DNA of 26,656 nt from DASQHM01 sp035632095 (lineage in GTDB: Bacteria; Pseudomonadota; Alphaproteobacteria; Ferrovibrionales; Ferrovibrionaceae), in NCBI GenBank assembly GCA_035632095.1, contig DASQHM010000108.1:1-26656 (forward strand), given 5' to 3'. Shown one piece after another: positions 8,436-15,924 of this stretch (its first letter is position 1; every line of letters begins with the position of its first letter). A program made the position numbers and the translations under genes. Under the pieces are notes generated by a model. The model saw only the letters and a list, made by a program, of their open reading frames with translations, was not told where the DNA came from and ran no database searches.

Positions 8436-10707
8436 ATTGATAACGCGCGCTCTTGCGTAGATCGACCTCGTTCAAAACGACGCCAGCCAGATCGGCGTTG
8501 GCCTGCAGCACGTCGCGCACGCCAATCTGCGCCGCTTCCCGCCGCGTCTTGCCCCAACGCACCATGAACAACGTCTTGTCGACCAGGCGCAGCAGAACCA
8601 GCGCGTCCGAGACGACCAGGACCGGCGGCGTGTCCACGATAACGAGATCGTAGACTTCCTTGAGCCGCGCCAACATGCGACGCATGGCCTCGGAACCGAG
8701 CAAATCGGTCGGGCTCGGGGCGTTGGTCCCGGCCGTCATGAAATGGCAGCCGGACCGCTCGTCGATCTCCACCACGTCTTCGAGCTTGGCGATGCCGGAG
8801 ACGGCTTCCACCACTCCGGCCTTGTTGGCGACGCCGAGGTTGACGTGGAGCGTCGGATGCCGGAGATCGCAGTCGATGATGATCGTCCGCTGACCCGCCT
8901 TGGCGGCGGCCCGGGCCAACGACAATGCCGTGCCCGACTTGCCTTCGCCGGGCAGTGACGATGTAACCAGCACGGTCTTCGGCGGTCGATCCACGTTCGA
9001 CAGTAAGAGCCCGGTCCGGATGGTGCGGATCGCCTCGGCATAGACCGAATTGGGGGAGGCCAGGAGATGATCGGCGGGCGCGCCGCCGCGCCGCTTGCGA
9101 TTGCTGATGCGCGGCACCATGCCGATGCCGGGAACGCCAAGCACGGCCTCGACCTGCTGCAGGGTGCGGAATCCCGCATCCATGTGCTCGACAATGAAGA
9201 CGAGCAGGAGAGCGACAAGCGCGGAGGCCACAAAGGCGACCGATAGGATCAGGCCCTTCTTCGGATAAGCCGGCGAGGTCGGCACGGCCGCCGGCGAAAT
9301 CAGCCGCGCATCCGCCTGCTGCACGCCTTTCTCCTGGACGCCGGTCTCCTTGAAGCGGGCCAGCATGGTGTCGTAGAGCTGCTTGTTGGCGTTCGCCTCG
9401 CTTTCGAGCGCGTGCAGCTGCACCTGCGCTTCGTTCTGCTGGGCGATTTTCTGCTGCAGGTCGGCAACGTCGTTCGCCAGCGAGCGCTCGCGAATGCGCG
9501 CGATCTCAAGCTCGCTCTTCAGGCTCGAACCGACCTTGGCAACCTCCTTGCCGATCTTGTCGTCCAGGTCGGCGAGTTCGCTCCGCTTGAGGATCATCTG
9601 CGGATGATCCTCCTTCAATTGCGAGCGGAGCTCGGCCATCTCGCGCACCACCTGCGCTTCCTGCTCGCGCAGCTTTTGGATCAGCGGCGATTGCAGCACC
9701 GCGGCCGAGGCATTGATGCCGCCCGGCGAATTCACCATGCGCTCCACTTGCTGATAGCGCGCCTCCGCCTCGGCCCGCTCGCTCCGCGACGTCACCAATT
9801 TGGTGTTCAATTCGGCCAATTGCTGCTGCAGCAGCGTGGTCTGGTTCTGGACGTCCACGATGCCGGCCTGGCGGCGGTAGGCGTCGACGGCCTGGGACGA
9901 TTCCGCCACGCGCCGGCGCATGTCGCTCACGCGGTCGTTGAGCCAGTCGGATGCGTTCGCCGTGGCGTCGTTCTTGGCGCTCACCGATTGGCGGATGTAG
10001 ATCTCCGCCAGGGTGTTGGCAGCCAATGCGGCGAGCTGCGGATCCTCCGTGGTGAACTGGATGGTGATCACGCGCGAGCGCTCGCCCGGCTCCACCTTGG
10101 TGGATGCCATGAAGCGGTCAATGACGCGATCGCGCGTCCAGGTCTTCTCGTCGATCGGTACGTTGATCTTGCCGCCGGCGTCCGGCACTTGGGGCCGCAA
10201 CTGGTCGATCAGGTCCTTGACCACTTGCGGCGTGATCTTGGACGCGATGGCGTGGACGTCGAAGAGGTCCTCGAGCCGCGAAGCCAGCGTCGTGCGCTCG
10301 GGCGCGAGGTCCGGATTGAACAACGGGCTCGACACCAGGTCGAGCTGGTCCACCACCCTGCCCGCCATGTCGCGCGAGCGGATGATCGCCGCCTCGGTCT
10401 CGTTTGTGTAGTAGTCGGGGCTCATGCCCTGCAGGACGGATTCGATCTTGAGCACGTTCTCGTGCCGCGTCTCCACCACCACGGCCGCGGTCGCGACGTA
10501 GCGCGGCACGATCTGCAGCACCCAGAGCGTCGTCAGCGTGCAGGCGAGGAAAACGGTGGCGATGATCAGCCAGCGGCGGCGCCAGATGGTCTGCAGGATT
10601 TCGCGGAGCGACAGTTCGCGGCCGGCCGGCCCCGGCTCGATCGCCATGAGTTGCGGCTCGTCCGGGTGTTCGCTCGGGCGTTGGTCGATGAGCGACACGC
10701 TGTTCAT
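8386..10707 (-). CDS. Polysaccharide co-polymerase fused to BY-kinase (Wzz/Wzc, ExoP-like tyrosine autokinase)
   Basis: The 773-residue protein controls EPS chain length and export through cycles of tyrosine autophosphorylation. It has a Wzz domain after transmembrane helix 1 (about 46-68), a long periplasmic coiled-coil-rich region (about 230-440, rich in Gln, Glu, Ala and Leu), a second helix near 484-506, and a cytoplasmic BY-kinase domain. Kinase motifs are Walker A GEGKS (587-591), Walker A' IIDCDLR (610-616) and Walker B VIVDTPP (689-695). The C-terminus is a tyrosine cluster with Tyr at 756, 758, 764, 767, 770 and 771. The ATG at 10707 is preceded by GGAGAG (10716-10721 on this strand). 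A 147-bp gap separates it from the Wza-like gene and contains a CRP-like palindrome and a hairpin, so it may have its own promoter. Confidence 0.96.
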   Translation of the reverse strand: MNSVSLIDQRPSEHPDEPQLMAIEPGPAGRELSLREILQTIWRRRWLIIATVFLACTLTTLWVLQIVPRYVATAAVVVETRHENVLKIESVLQGMSPDYYTNETEAAIIRSRDMAGRVVDQLDLVSSPLFNPDLAPERTTLASRLEDLFDVHAIASKITPQVVKDLIDQLRPQVPDAGGKINVPIDEKTWTRDRVIDRFMASTKVEPGERSRVITIQFTTEDPQLAALAANTLAEIYIRQSVSAKNDATANASDWLNDRVSDMRRRVAESSQAVDAYRRQAGIVDVQNQTTLLQQQLAELNTKLVTSRSERAEAEARYQQVERMVNSPGGINASAAVLQSPLIQKLREQEAQVVREMAELRSQLKEDHPQMILKRSELADLDDKIGKEVAKVGSSLKSELEIARIRERSLANDVADLQQKIAQQNEAQVQLHALESEANANKQLYDTMLARFKETGVQEKGVQQADARLISPAAVPTSPAYPKKGLILSVAFVASALVALLLVFIVEHMDAGFRTLQQVEAVLGVPGIGMVPRISNRKRRGGAPADHLLASPNSVYAEAIRTIRTGLLLSNVDRPPKTVLVTSSLPGEGKSGTALSLARAAAKAGQRTIIIDCDLRHPTLHVNLGVANKAGVVEAVSGIAKLEDVVEIDERSGCHFMTAGTNAPSPTDLLGSEAMRRMLARLKEVYDLVIVDTPPVLVVSDALVLLRLVDKTLFMVRWGKTRREAAQIGVRDVLQANADLAGVVLNEVDLRKSARYQYGDATSYGNYRKYYID

Positions 10708-10715
10708 TGCATCGG

Positions 10716-10721
10716 CTCTCC
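10716..10721 (-). promoter_or_regulatory. Ribosome binding site of the BY-kinase gene
   Basis: Read on the minus strand, GGAGAG lies 8 bases before the ATG at 10707. It supports that start and independent translation initiation after the long gap from the Wza-like gene. Confidence 0.6.
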
Positions 10722-10747
10722 GCCATCCCTCGGCGCGGACGGAACCC

Positions 10748-10764
10748 TTCGGCGAAACGCCGAA
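10748..10764 (-). promoter_or_regulatory. GC-rich hairpin in the Wza/BY-kinase intergenic region
   Basis: The perfect inverted repeat TTCGGCG-AAA-CGCCGAA (7-bp arms, 3-base loop) can extend by flanking C-G pairs across a one-base bulge. In the minus-strand transcript it would sit about 40 bases before the BY-kinase start. No run of T follows it, so it is not a standard intrinsic terminator. An RNA-processing or attenuation role is speculative. Confidence 0.4.
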
Positions 10765-10824
10765 AGGTCAGCCGCCCACGTGCGCGATGGCCCGGCTATC
10801 AAGCACATCGAGGTCCATTCTTAT

Positions 10825-10840
10825 CGTGATGAAGGTCACG
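10825..10840. promoter_or_regulatory. Candidate CRP/FNR-family operator (CGTGA-N6-TCACG)
   Basis: The 16-bp site has perfect 5-bp arms, CGTGA and TCACG, around a 6-bp spacer. This matches the GTGA-N6-TCAC core of CRP-type sites. It lies in the 147-bp gap upstream of the BY-kinase gene. On the minus strand a TGATAG sequence (10796-10801) could be a -10 element, placing the dyad roughly 40-45 bp before a start point, as in class II activation. The regulator is not in this window, and both the promoter and regulation are inference. Confidence 0.45.
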
Positions 10841-10854
10841 GAAACCTTAACAAT

Positions 10855-11466
10855 TCAGAACAGCCGACGGCCTACGTCTATGCTGTCGCCGGGCAGCACC
10901 GCCGCGTTGACCGGCACCTCGACCTGCTGCTCCTTGCCGTCACCGCCGTTGCGGATGATATTGACCGCATCCTCTCTTGCGCGGCGCGTGAATCCGCCCG
11001 CGATTGCAACCGCTTGTCGCACATTGAGCCCGGCCTGATACGGATACGCGCCGGGCTTGTTGACTTGACCCAGAATATAGAAGGGCCGGTAGTTGACGAC
11101 CTGGATCGCCACTTGCGGGTTGACCAGATATTTATCCGCCAGCTTCGACACGATGGTGCGCTGCACATCGGCCAAGGTCTGGTTCGCCGCCTCTACTTGA
11201 CCGAGCAGCGGCATCGAGAGTTGTCCGGTTGGGCTGATTTCAAAGTCGCCGGACAAATCCTGCTGCCCGAACACGCGGATAGCCAGCTTGTCGCCGGGTC
11301 CGAGGCGGTATTCGTCCAATTGGCCGGCGCGCGCAGCCGCATCCGAGGAGAGCTGCGGCGGAGGCGGCTCGCAGGCCGCCAAAAGCACAAGCCATCCGGC
11401 TGCCAGCGCGCACAGGACGGCGCGCGCGGCGCGGAGGACGTGGGAAGAGCGGTCGGTCGGTTCCAT
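10855..11466 (-). CDS. Polysaccharide export lipoprotein (Wza/GumB-like)
   Basis: The 203-residue protein has a lipoprotein signal peptide with lipobox LAAC (Cys32), so it should be anchored in the outer membrane after lipid attachment. Next comes a Poly_export domain with the typical YRLGPGDKLAIRVFGQ opening (about 52-68) and GQVEAANQTLADVQ, then an SLBB-type segment with YILGQVNKPGAYPYQAGLNV and a C-terminal LPGDSIDVGRR. It lacks the extra domains and C-terminal barrel helix of E. coli Wza, resembling shorter GumB-type exporters. It would form the periplasmic and outer-membrane conduit working with the BY-kinase. Its ATG is 12 bp after the stop of the beta-barrel gene, which suggests a shared transcript. 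Confidence 0.95.
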   Translation of the reverse strand: MEPTDRSSHVLRAARAVLCALAAGWLVLLAACEPPPPQLSSDAAARAGQLDEYRLGPGDKLAIRVFGQQDLSGDFEISPTGQLSMPLLGQVEAANQTLADVQRTIVSKLADKYLVNPQVAIQVVNYRPFYILGQVNKPGAYPYQAGLNVRQAVAIAGGFTRRAREDAVNIIRNGGDGKEQQVEVPVNAAVLPGDSIDVGRRLF

Positions 11467-11478
11467 GGCTTTGCCTGC

Positions 11479-12843
11479 TCAATAGAACATGTCGAGATGA
11501 ACAAATACTTGGCTTTCGCGGAAGCTCTGCTGGGACACGGTCGAGGTCAGGTCTTCGTAGCGGTAGCCGATCTTCGCCTTGGCGTATTCGTTGATGAGGT
11601 AGACGCCGGTCAATCCGACGCGGAAGTCGTTAATATTTTCGGTGAAGCCCGGCCGGTTGATGGACTGGTCGTGGGCGTATTCGAGCGTCGCCTGCACGAT
11701 CTTGTTGTAGTCGTACTCGTAGTCGAGAGAGCTCGATACCGCCGTGCGGAAGAATCCGGCCACGCCGAACGTCGTTGCTTCGTCGACCTCGCGCCTGAGC
11801 CCCAGCCCCACGGTGATGAAGTCGGTCGGGTTCCAGGTCATCGCGCCGCGCGCGGCGATGCCGGAGACGTTCGGCAGGTTCGGATTGCGGTAGTCGCGCT
11901 CCACATAGCCGACGCCGAAATCGAGATAGGTGACGGCGCTGGCGTTGTAGGTCAAACCGGCAAGCACCTGCGCGCCGTCGGAGTTGCGGTCCTCCACCCG
12001 CCCGGCAAGCTGCGGAAAATCCGCCGGGCCGTTGTCGTAGCGCCGGAGGCTGATGCCCGGCTCGACATAGAGCACGGTGCCCTCGAAAGCCTCGTAGCCC
12101 GCCCGCAGGTGGCCATCGTATTCCCAGCGATTGCGCGGGCTCTGAATGATCGGCGATGCGTTCGCTTGCGGCGTGTTGTCGAAATCGAGATGCCGCGGCT
12201 CAGCATCGGCGCGAAGCAGGAAGCGGTCCGCCTGGTAGGCCCATTCCGCGCGCACGTGATCGACCGCATAGGTCGGCGGCTGCGAGGTGTTGCTGATGAA
12301 AACGCGGCCAAGATTGTCGGTCAGGATGCTGTTGGTTTCGTGCAGCTCGGCGTGGCTGGCTCTCAAATCGAGCGTGTGCGTGGTGGCGATCTCGATCTTG
12401 CCGGTGGCGTAGAGTTCGTAGTCGGTGGTATTGGCCAAATGCCGGCGAAAGAAGCGCGTCGCATCGGCGCGAAAGCCGATGGTCATGGCGTGTGATTCCC
12501 AATCGGAGCGCAGTTCCAGCGCCGGCGTGAATTCAAGCGCGCTGTCGCCGACTCGCGCACCCTGGGTTTCGAAGACATTGTCCGTATGGAGAAGTTCCAC
12601 GCCGACGGATGGGAACGCCACGAAGGTATCGAGCATGCCGGCGACCCCGCGCCCTCTGACGGGCTCATGGCCCATGCTGAGCGCCATCCCGGGCGAGAAG
12701 CCCTGCGGGTCGTATTCGGGACGCGGCCGGTTGACGACCGAATCCTCGACTGCCGTTTGCCCCGACGCCGGAGCGGCGTTCATTGCAACCAAAGCGGTCA
12801 TTCCGGCCGCCAGTCCGCTCCGCACGCACGCGCGAATCGCCAC
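11479..12843 (-). CDS. Outer-membrane beta-barrel protein of EPS locus
   Basis: The 454-residue protein starts with a signal peptide (roughly residues 1-28, ending near APASG). The rest is rich in alternating hydrophobic and polar strands ending in aromatic residues, such as YVEPGISLRRYD, YLDFGVGYVERDYR and AKIGYRYEDL. It ends in HLDMFY, a terminal aromatic residue as expected for BAM-dependent barrels. It resembles the BBP2-type barrel proteins found next to Wza/Wzc genes in proteobacterial EPS and exosortase loci. A role as outer-membrane EPS pore or export accessory is inferred from context. It is first in the minus-strand export operon and divergent from the nucleotidyltransferase gene across an 85-bp gap. 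Confidence 0.9.
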   Translation of the reverse strand: MAIRACVRSGLAAGMTALVAMNAAPASGQTAVEDSVVNRPRPEYDPQGFSPGMALSMGHEPVRGRGVAGMLDTFVAFPSVGVELLHTDNVFETQGARVGDSALEFTPALELRSDWESHAMTIGFRADATRFFRRHLANTTDYELYATGKIEIATTHTLDLRASHAELHETNSILTDNLGRVFISNTSQPPTYAVDHVRAEWAYQADRFLLRADAEPRHLDFDNTPQANASPIIQSPRNRWEYDGHLRAGYEAFEGTVLYVEPGISLRRYDNGPADFPQLAGRVEDRNSDGAQVLAGLTYNASAVTYLDFGVGYVERDYRNPNLPNVSGIAARGAMTWNPTDFITVGLGLRREVDEATTFGVAGFFRTAVSSSLDYEYDYNKIVQATLEYAHDQSINRPGFTENINDFRVGLTGVYLINEYAKAKIGYRYEDLTSTVSQQSFRESQVFVHLDMFY

Positions 12844-12874
12844 CGGTCATTCCACGCAGAGGTCGAATCTGGGG

Positions 12875-12898
12875 GAAAATAGTGCAATCATTATTTTC
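12875..12898. promoter_or_regulatory. Inverted repeat in the divergent beta-barrel/nucleotidyltransferase intergenic region
   Basis: Arms GAAAATA (12875-12881) and TATTTTC (12892-12898) are exact reverse complements around a 10-bp spacer. The dyad is AT-rich in a GC-rich setting and lies between two divergent start codons (12843 and 12929), a typical place for an operator. No known consensus is recognised. Confidence 0.4.
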
Positions 12899-12928
12899 AG
12901 CAATTGAATTCTCGCAGCCGGACGATCT

Positions 12929-14032
12929 ATGTCCTTTTTCGCAGCGTCGGCGGCACGCGGTACGGGTGGCGCGAACGTGGGCCTTTGGACCGGAATTCTC
13001 GCGGGCCTGTCGGTCGCCGGCAGCGGGCGCGAGGTCGCGGCAGCCGATGCGGAAGCGGCCGATCGTTTCGCCCGATACACCTCGCCGGCACTAGCGGCCC
13101 ATTGTTTCGGTGCCACGCCAGGGCGCGCCTTCGATGCCGATGCAGCGCGCCAAAGCCGGTTGCTGAACCGGTTCGTCCGCACGGCATCGCTCCGCGCGGT
13201 TCGGCGCATCGGTGAAGTTGGCATCGACGTCTTGGTGCTGAAGGGCCTCGGGACGGCGTTCGCGCTTTATGCCGATCCCGATCTCAGGGTGCTCGGCGAT
13301 GCCGACATCCTGGTGCGGCGCGGCGACCTCGGCCGCTTGATCGGCCATCTGGAGGCCGAAGGCTACCGCTTCGCGGCAGAGCGCGGCCGTTCGCCTTGGG
13401 GCTTCATCGGTGACGCCAGCTTCCAGCCCATGCTTTCGGCCGATGGCACGGTGAACCTGGACCTGCATGTGCATTGCGACGCCTGGCCGGTCCACCGCGG
13501 CCTTTCGACCCCGGCGATCTTTGCGGCATGCCGCCGGCTCGAAACGCCGGAAGGCGAGATCCGCGTGCCTGCCGCCTCGCACATGCTGTTCCTCTCCGCC
13601 ACCCACAGCGCCCGCGACCTGTTCGCTTCCGACTGCGCGCAGAGTCTGGTGGATGCCGCGCTGCTCTTGCGGAGGGAGGGGCCGACGATCGACTGGGAGG
13701 CTCTTCGCTCGGTTGCCGCGGCGGCCCGCTCCTTGCGCCCCGTCTGCACGTTCCTTGCCTTGCTTGCCCGGCTCGGCGTCGACGTGAGCGCTGTCCCGGC
13801 GGGGCTTCGTCAACCACCATCGGGCCTGAGGCGCGGCGAGTTCGAGCGCCTTGTCCGCGATGCCGCGGCGCTTTATCCGAACCGGGTCTTAGGCTGGCGC
13901 GCACGGCTTCGCCGCGAAATGCTGGTGGCGGCCGAGCCCGACGTGGCTCTATGGCGGAATTTCCGGCGGCTGGCCGGCTTGTTGCAGCCGGGACAAGGGT
14001 TGCCGGCGGAAGCCGTTAGCCGGACGCAATGA
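12929..14032 (+). CDS. Nucleotidyltransferase-fold protein (NTP_transf_5-like)
   Basis: A 367-residue protein with a nucleotidyltransferase-like core: LVLKG (Lys105-Gly106), then ALYADPDLRVLGDADILV with GDADI at 123-127, where the two aspartates match the metal-binding DxD of the fold. The segment LIGHLEAEGYRF follows, and later NLDLHVHCD and HMLFLSATHSARD. This order is typical of the uncharacterised family PF14907, often found beside HprK-like kinases and PqqD-like proteins in peptide-modification or capsule-linked loci. That pairing recurs here: its 3' end overlaps the PqqD-like gene by 17 bp in convergent orientation. The natural substrate is unknown. It starts after an 85-bp divergent region carrying an inverted repeat. 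Confidence 0.82.
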   Translation: MSFFAASAARGTGGANVGLWTGILAGLSVAGSGREVAAADAEAADRFARYTSPALAAHCFGATPGRAFDADAARQSRLLNRFVRTASLRAVRRIGEVGIDVLVLKGLGTAFALYADPDLRVLGDADILVRRGDLGRLIGHLEAEGYRFAAERGRSPWGFIGDASFQPMLSADGTVNLDLHVHCDAWPVHRGLSTPAIFAACRRLETPEGEIRVPAASHMLFLSATHSARDLFASDCAQSLVDAALLLRREGPTIDWEALRSVAAAARSLRPVCTFLALLARLGVDVSAVPAGLRQPPSGLRRGEFERLVRDAAALYPNRVLGWRARLRREMLVAAEPDVALWRNFRRLAGLLQPGQGLPAEAVSRTQ

Positions 14033-14282
14033 GCCCCGCCTCGCTCAAGCGCCGCAACGCTTCCTCCACGTCGGCCGCGATCGATGCCGGCGGCTGATCC
14101 GGGAATGCCGCAGCCAGAACATCTGAAATAGCGGCGGCGGAAGCAGGTTCCGCCAGCAAGCGCCAGACGCCCGCGGCGATGGGGTCCAGATGATGGATGT
14201 CCTGCGTCTCCGGCACGACGAGATAGAGATCGTCTTCGACCGGCGTTTCACTCACGTCGGCGCGGCGGCGGTAGGTGGTCAT
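14016..14282 (-). CDS. PqqD-like small protein (HPr-rel-A type)
   Basis: The 88-residue protein has the layout of a PqqD/RiPP-recognition-element fold: an N-terminal strand region (DDLYLVVPETQDIHHLDPIAAGVWRLL) followed by helices ending in VEEALRRLSEAGLIASG. PqqD-type proteins bind and present peptides to modifying enzymes. Its ATG overlaps the HprK-related kinase stop (ATGA), so the two are translationally coupled. Together with the convergent nucleotidyltransferase it resembles the HPr-rel-A gene set. No precursor peptide gene or radical SAM enzyme is visible nearby, so its peptide partner is unknown. Confidence 0.78.
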   Translation of the reverse strand: MTTYRRRADVSETPVEDDLYLVVPETQDIHHLDPIAAGVWRLLAEPASAAAISDVLAAAFPDQPPASIAADVEEALRRLSEAGLIASG

Positions 14283-15118
14283 GGGAAGCGATCGCTCAGC
14301 AATCGGGCAGCGGCAAAGCTGCTGGCGAATCCCAAGCGATAGCGCGGCAGCGCGCTCAAGCCATGAAACGCCTTGAGCCGCTCGGCCGCCTTCAGGCGCG
14401 GCGCAAAGCCGCCTTCGAGCAAGGCGTCGAGCACCTCCGGGCGCGAGGTTTCGACGAGGTCGGGCGGGTCTTCGCCGGAATCCCGCCGGTCGAGCAGGAC
14501 CAGGGCCGCCAACGGCCGCGCCTCGCCGAAAGACAGCATCTCGCCCGGCCTCAGGCGCAACAGCGCGAGCGCCATGGCCTCGTCACGACCGGCCGTCCGT
14601 TCATCGACGAACGAACGGAATTGGCGCGGCGCGTCCGGCGGCAACGGCAAGCGAAGCTTCGGCGACAATGCCTGGGAAACACCTTCGGGCCGGCCGCCGA
14701 GCCGGATCACCAGGCGGTCGTCGCCGGCATATTGCCGTCCCAGAGCCGTCAGAGCGACCGACAGGGTGCTCTTGCCCGCATTGCTGTCGCCCACCAGCAC
14801 CAGCAGCCCGGCAGCGCTATCCACGGCAGCCGCGTGCAGACAGGCAAGACCGGCGTCCTGCATCACGAATGTTCCTTGCAGCGCGCCGAGCAAGCCGAAG
14901 CTCGCCGGTCCGTCGCCCAGGAACACTTGATCCGCCGACCATTCCCCCTCGGTCTCGAAGCGCCATAGACCGCCGGTCATGGAGGCATGGATGCGGCTGG
15001 CCGGCGTCGAAACGCCGCGCTCGGCGCGGGGCCAGTCGGGGGCGAGCAGCGCCAAACGTTCAAAAAGCGGCTCCGCGCCGCTGACCGCAATCCATCCGGT
15101 CGCGCCTGCGAAGTGCAT
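14279..15118 (-). CDS. HprK-related kinase (HPr-rel-A system)
   Basis: The 279-residue protein carries a Walker A motif GDSNAGKST (110-118), preceded by the conserved LHAAAV histidine (His95) and followed by an AGDD acidic pair (Asp133-Asp134). This matches the nucleotide-binding part of HPr kinase/phosphorylase. The long N-terminal region and the C-terminal half (LRLRPGEMLSFGEARPLAALVLLDRR) differ from true HprK, and no PTS gene is in the window. It is probably the HprK-related kinase A type, whose substrate is not established. Related kinases in some lasso-peptide clusters phosphorylate the peptide C-terminus. It starts 14 bp after the methyltransferase stop and overlaps the PqqD-like gene. 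Confidence 0.85.
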   Translation of the reverse strand: MHFAGATGWIAVSGAEPLFERLALLAPDWPRAERGVSTPASRIHASMTGGLWRFETEGEWSADQVFLGDGPASFGLLGALQGTFVMQDAGLACLHAAAVDSAAGLLVLVGDSNAGKSTLSVALTALGRQYAGDDRLVIRLGGRPEGVSQALSPKLRLPLPPDAPRQFRSFVDERTAGRDEAMALALLRLRPGEMLSFGEARPLAALVLLDRRDSGEDPPDLVETSRPEVLDALLEGGFAPRLKAAERLKAFHGLSALPRYRLGFASSFAAARLLSDRFP

Positions 15119-15132
15119 CTCCGCCTCGGGCG

Positions 15133-15924
15133 CTATAGCGGCAGCTCCCCGTCGTTCGGCGCATCGAGCGGCCGGCGCACGCGGCGAGGATCGGCGGAAT
15201 CGAAGCCGCCGAAGGGCTCGGCGAGGCGCGCCTTCGCCATGGCGATATAGTCCGGGTTCACGTCGATGCCGACGCAGCGCCGGCCCAATGCTTGCGCCAC
15301 GCGCGCCGTGGTGCCGCTGCCGAGGAACGGGTCGAGCACCAGATCGTCCGCGTTCGAGCTTGCGCGCAGGATGCGCTCGATCAACGCTTCGGGCTTTTGC
15401 GTCGGATGCGGCCGGCGTTCGCCACTACAGTAGTGAACGTGGCTGAATTGCCAGACGTCGCCCGGATTGGCGCCGGCCATGTTGTTGCGGCGGCGATAGT
15501 ATTTCTGCGGCACCCGGACGTCGTCGAGATTGAAGGTGAAATCCGCGCCGCGCGTGAAATAGAGGATGTCTTCGTGGCGCGGCGAAAAGCCCCGCTTGCG
15601 GCCCATGCCTTGGGTGTAGTGCCAGGAAATCCAGCCGTTGAACAACAGGCCGAAGTCCTCCTCGAGCATCAATTGCAGCCTGCCGATGAAGCGAACGCCC
15701 ATGAACACATAGAGCGATCCGGTCGGCTTCAGCACGCGCACCGCTTCCGTAAGCCAGGCGCGCGTGAAGCTTTCGTAGTCGGCCCAGGCGCGGACGTCGC
15801 GGTTGTTGCCGTAGTCCTTGCCGAGATTGTAGGGCGGGTCGGCCAGGACCAGGTCCACGGACCGGGGCGGCAGGGCCGCCATGCTCTCCGCCGCGTCGCC
15901 GACGAGCAGACGAATATCGCTCAC
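15133..15924 (-). CDS. Site-specific DNA methyltransferase (N6-adenine/N4-cytosine, beta-class)
   Basis: The 263-residue enzyme starts at GTG 15924, overlapping the regA stop as GTGA. The open frame extends further upstream, but that part is regA read in another frame. Motif IV, DPPY (29-32 in LADPPYNLG), comes before motif I, DPFLGSG (198-204), giving the beta-class order also seen in CcrM and RsrI. Between them lies the probable target-recognition region with GRKRGFSPRHEDILYFTRG and HPTQKPEALIERI. No restriction endonuclease gene is adjacent, so it looks like a solitary methyltransferase. It lacks the C-terminal extension of CcrM (about 360 residues), so GANTC specificity should not be assumed. 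Tight coupling to regBA suggests co-expression. Confidence 0.92.
   Translation of the reverse strand: MSDIRLLVGDAAESMAALPPRSVDLVLADPPYNLGKDYGNNRDVRAWADYESFTRAWLTEAVRVLKPTGSLYVFMGVRFIGRLQLMLEEDFGLLFNGWISWHYTQGMGRKRGFSPRHEDILYFTRGADFTFNLDDVRVPQKYYRRRNNMAGANPGDVWQFSHVHYCSGERRPHPTQKPEALIERILRASSNADDLVLDPFLGSGTTARVAQALGRRCVGIDVNPDYIAMAKARLAEPFGGFDSADPRRVRRPLDAPNDGELPL

Noticed and set aside
10748..10764. Intrinsic terminator after the Wza-like gene
   Set aside because: The hairpin is not followed by a T-run on the minus strand.
9412..12495. Long plus-strand open frame (1027 codons) over the export operon
   Set aside because: It is antisense to the BY-kinase, Wza-like and barrel genes, each with clear family motifs; it shows no recognisable domain.
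12929..15118. Lasso-peptide biosynthetic cluster
   Set aside because: PqqD-like, kinase and nucleotidyltransferase parts are present and an AsnB lies 12 kb away, but no transglutaminase-like B2 protease and no precursor peptide are seen.
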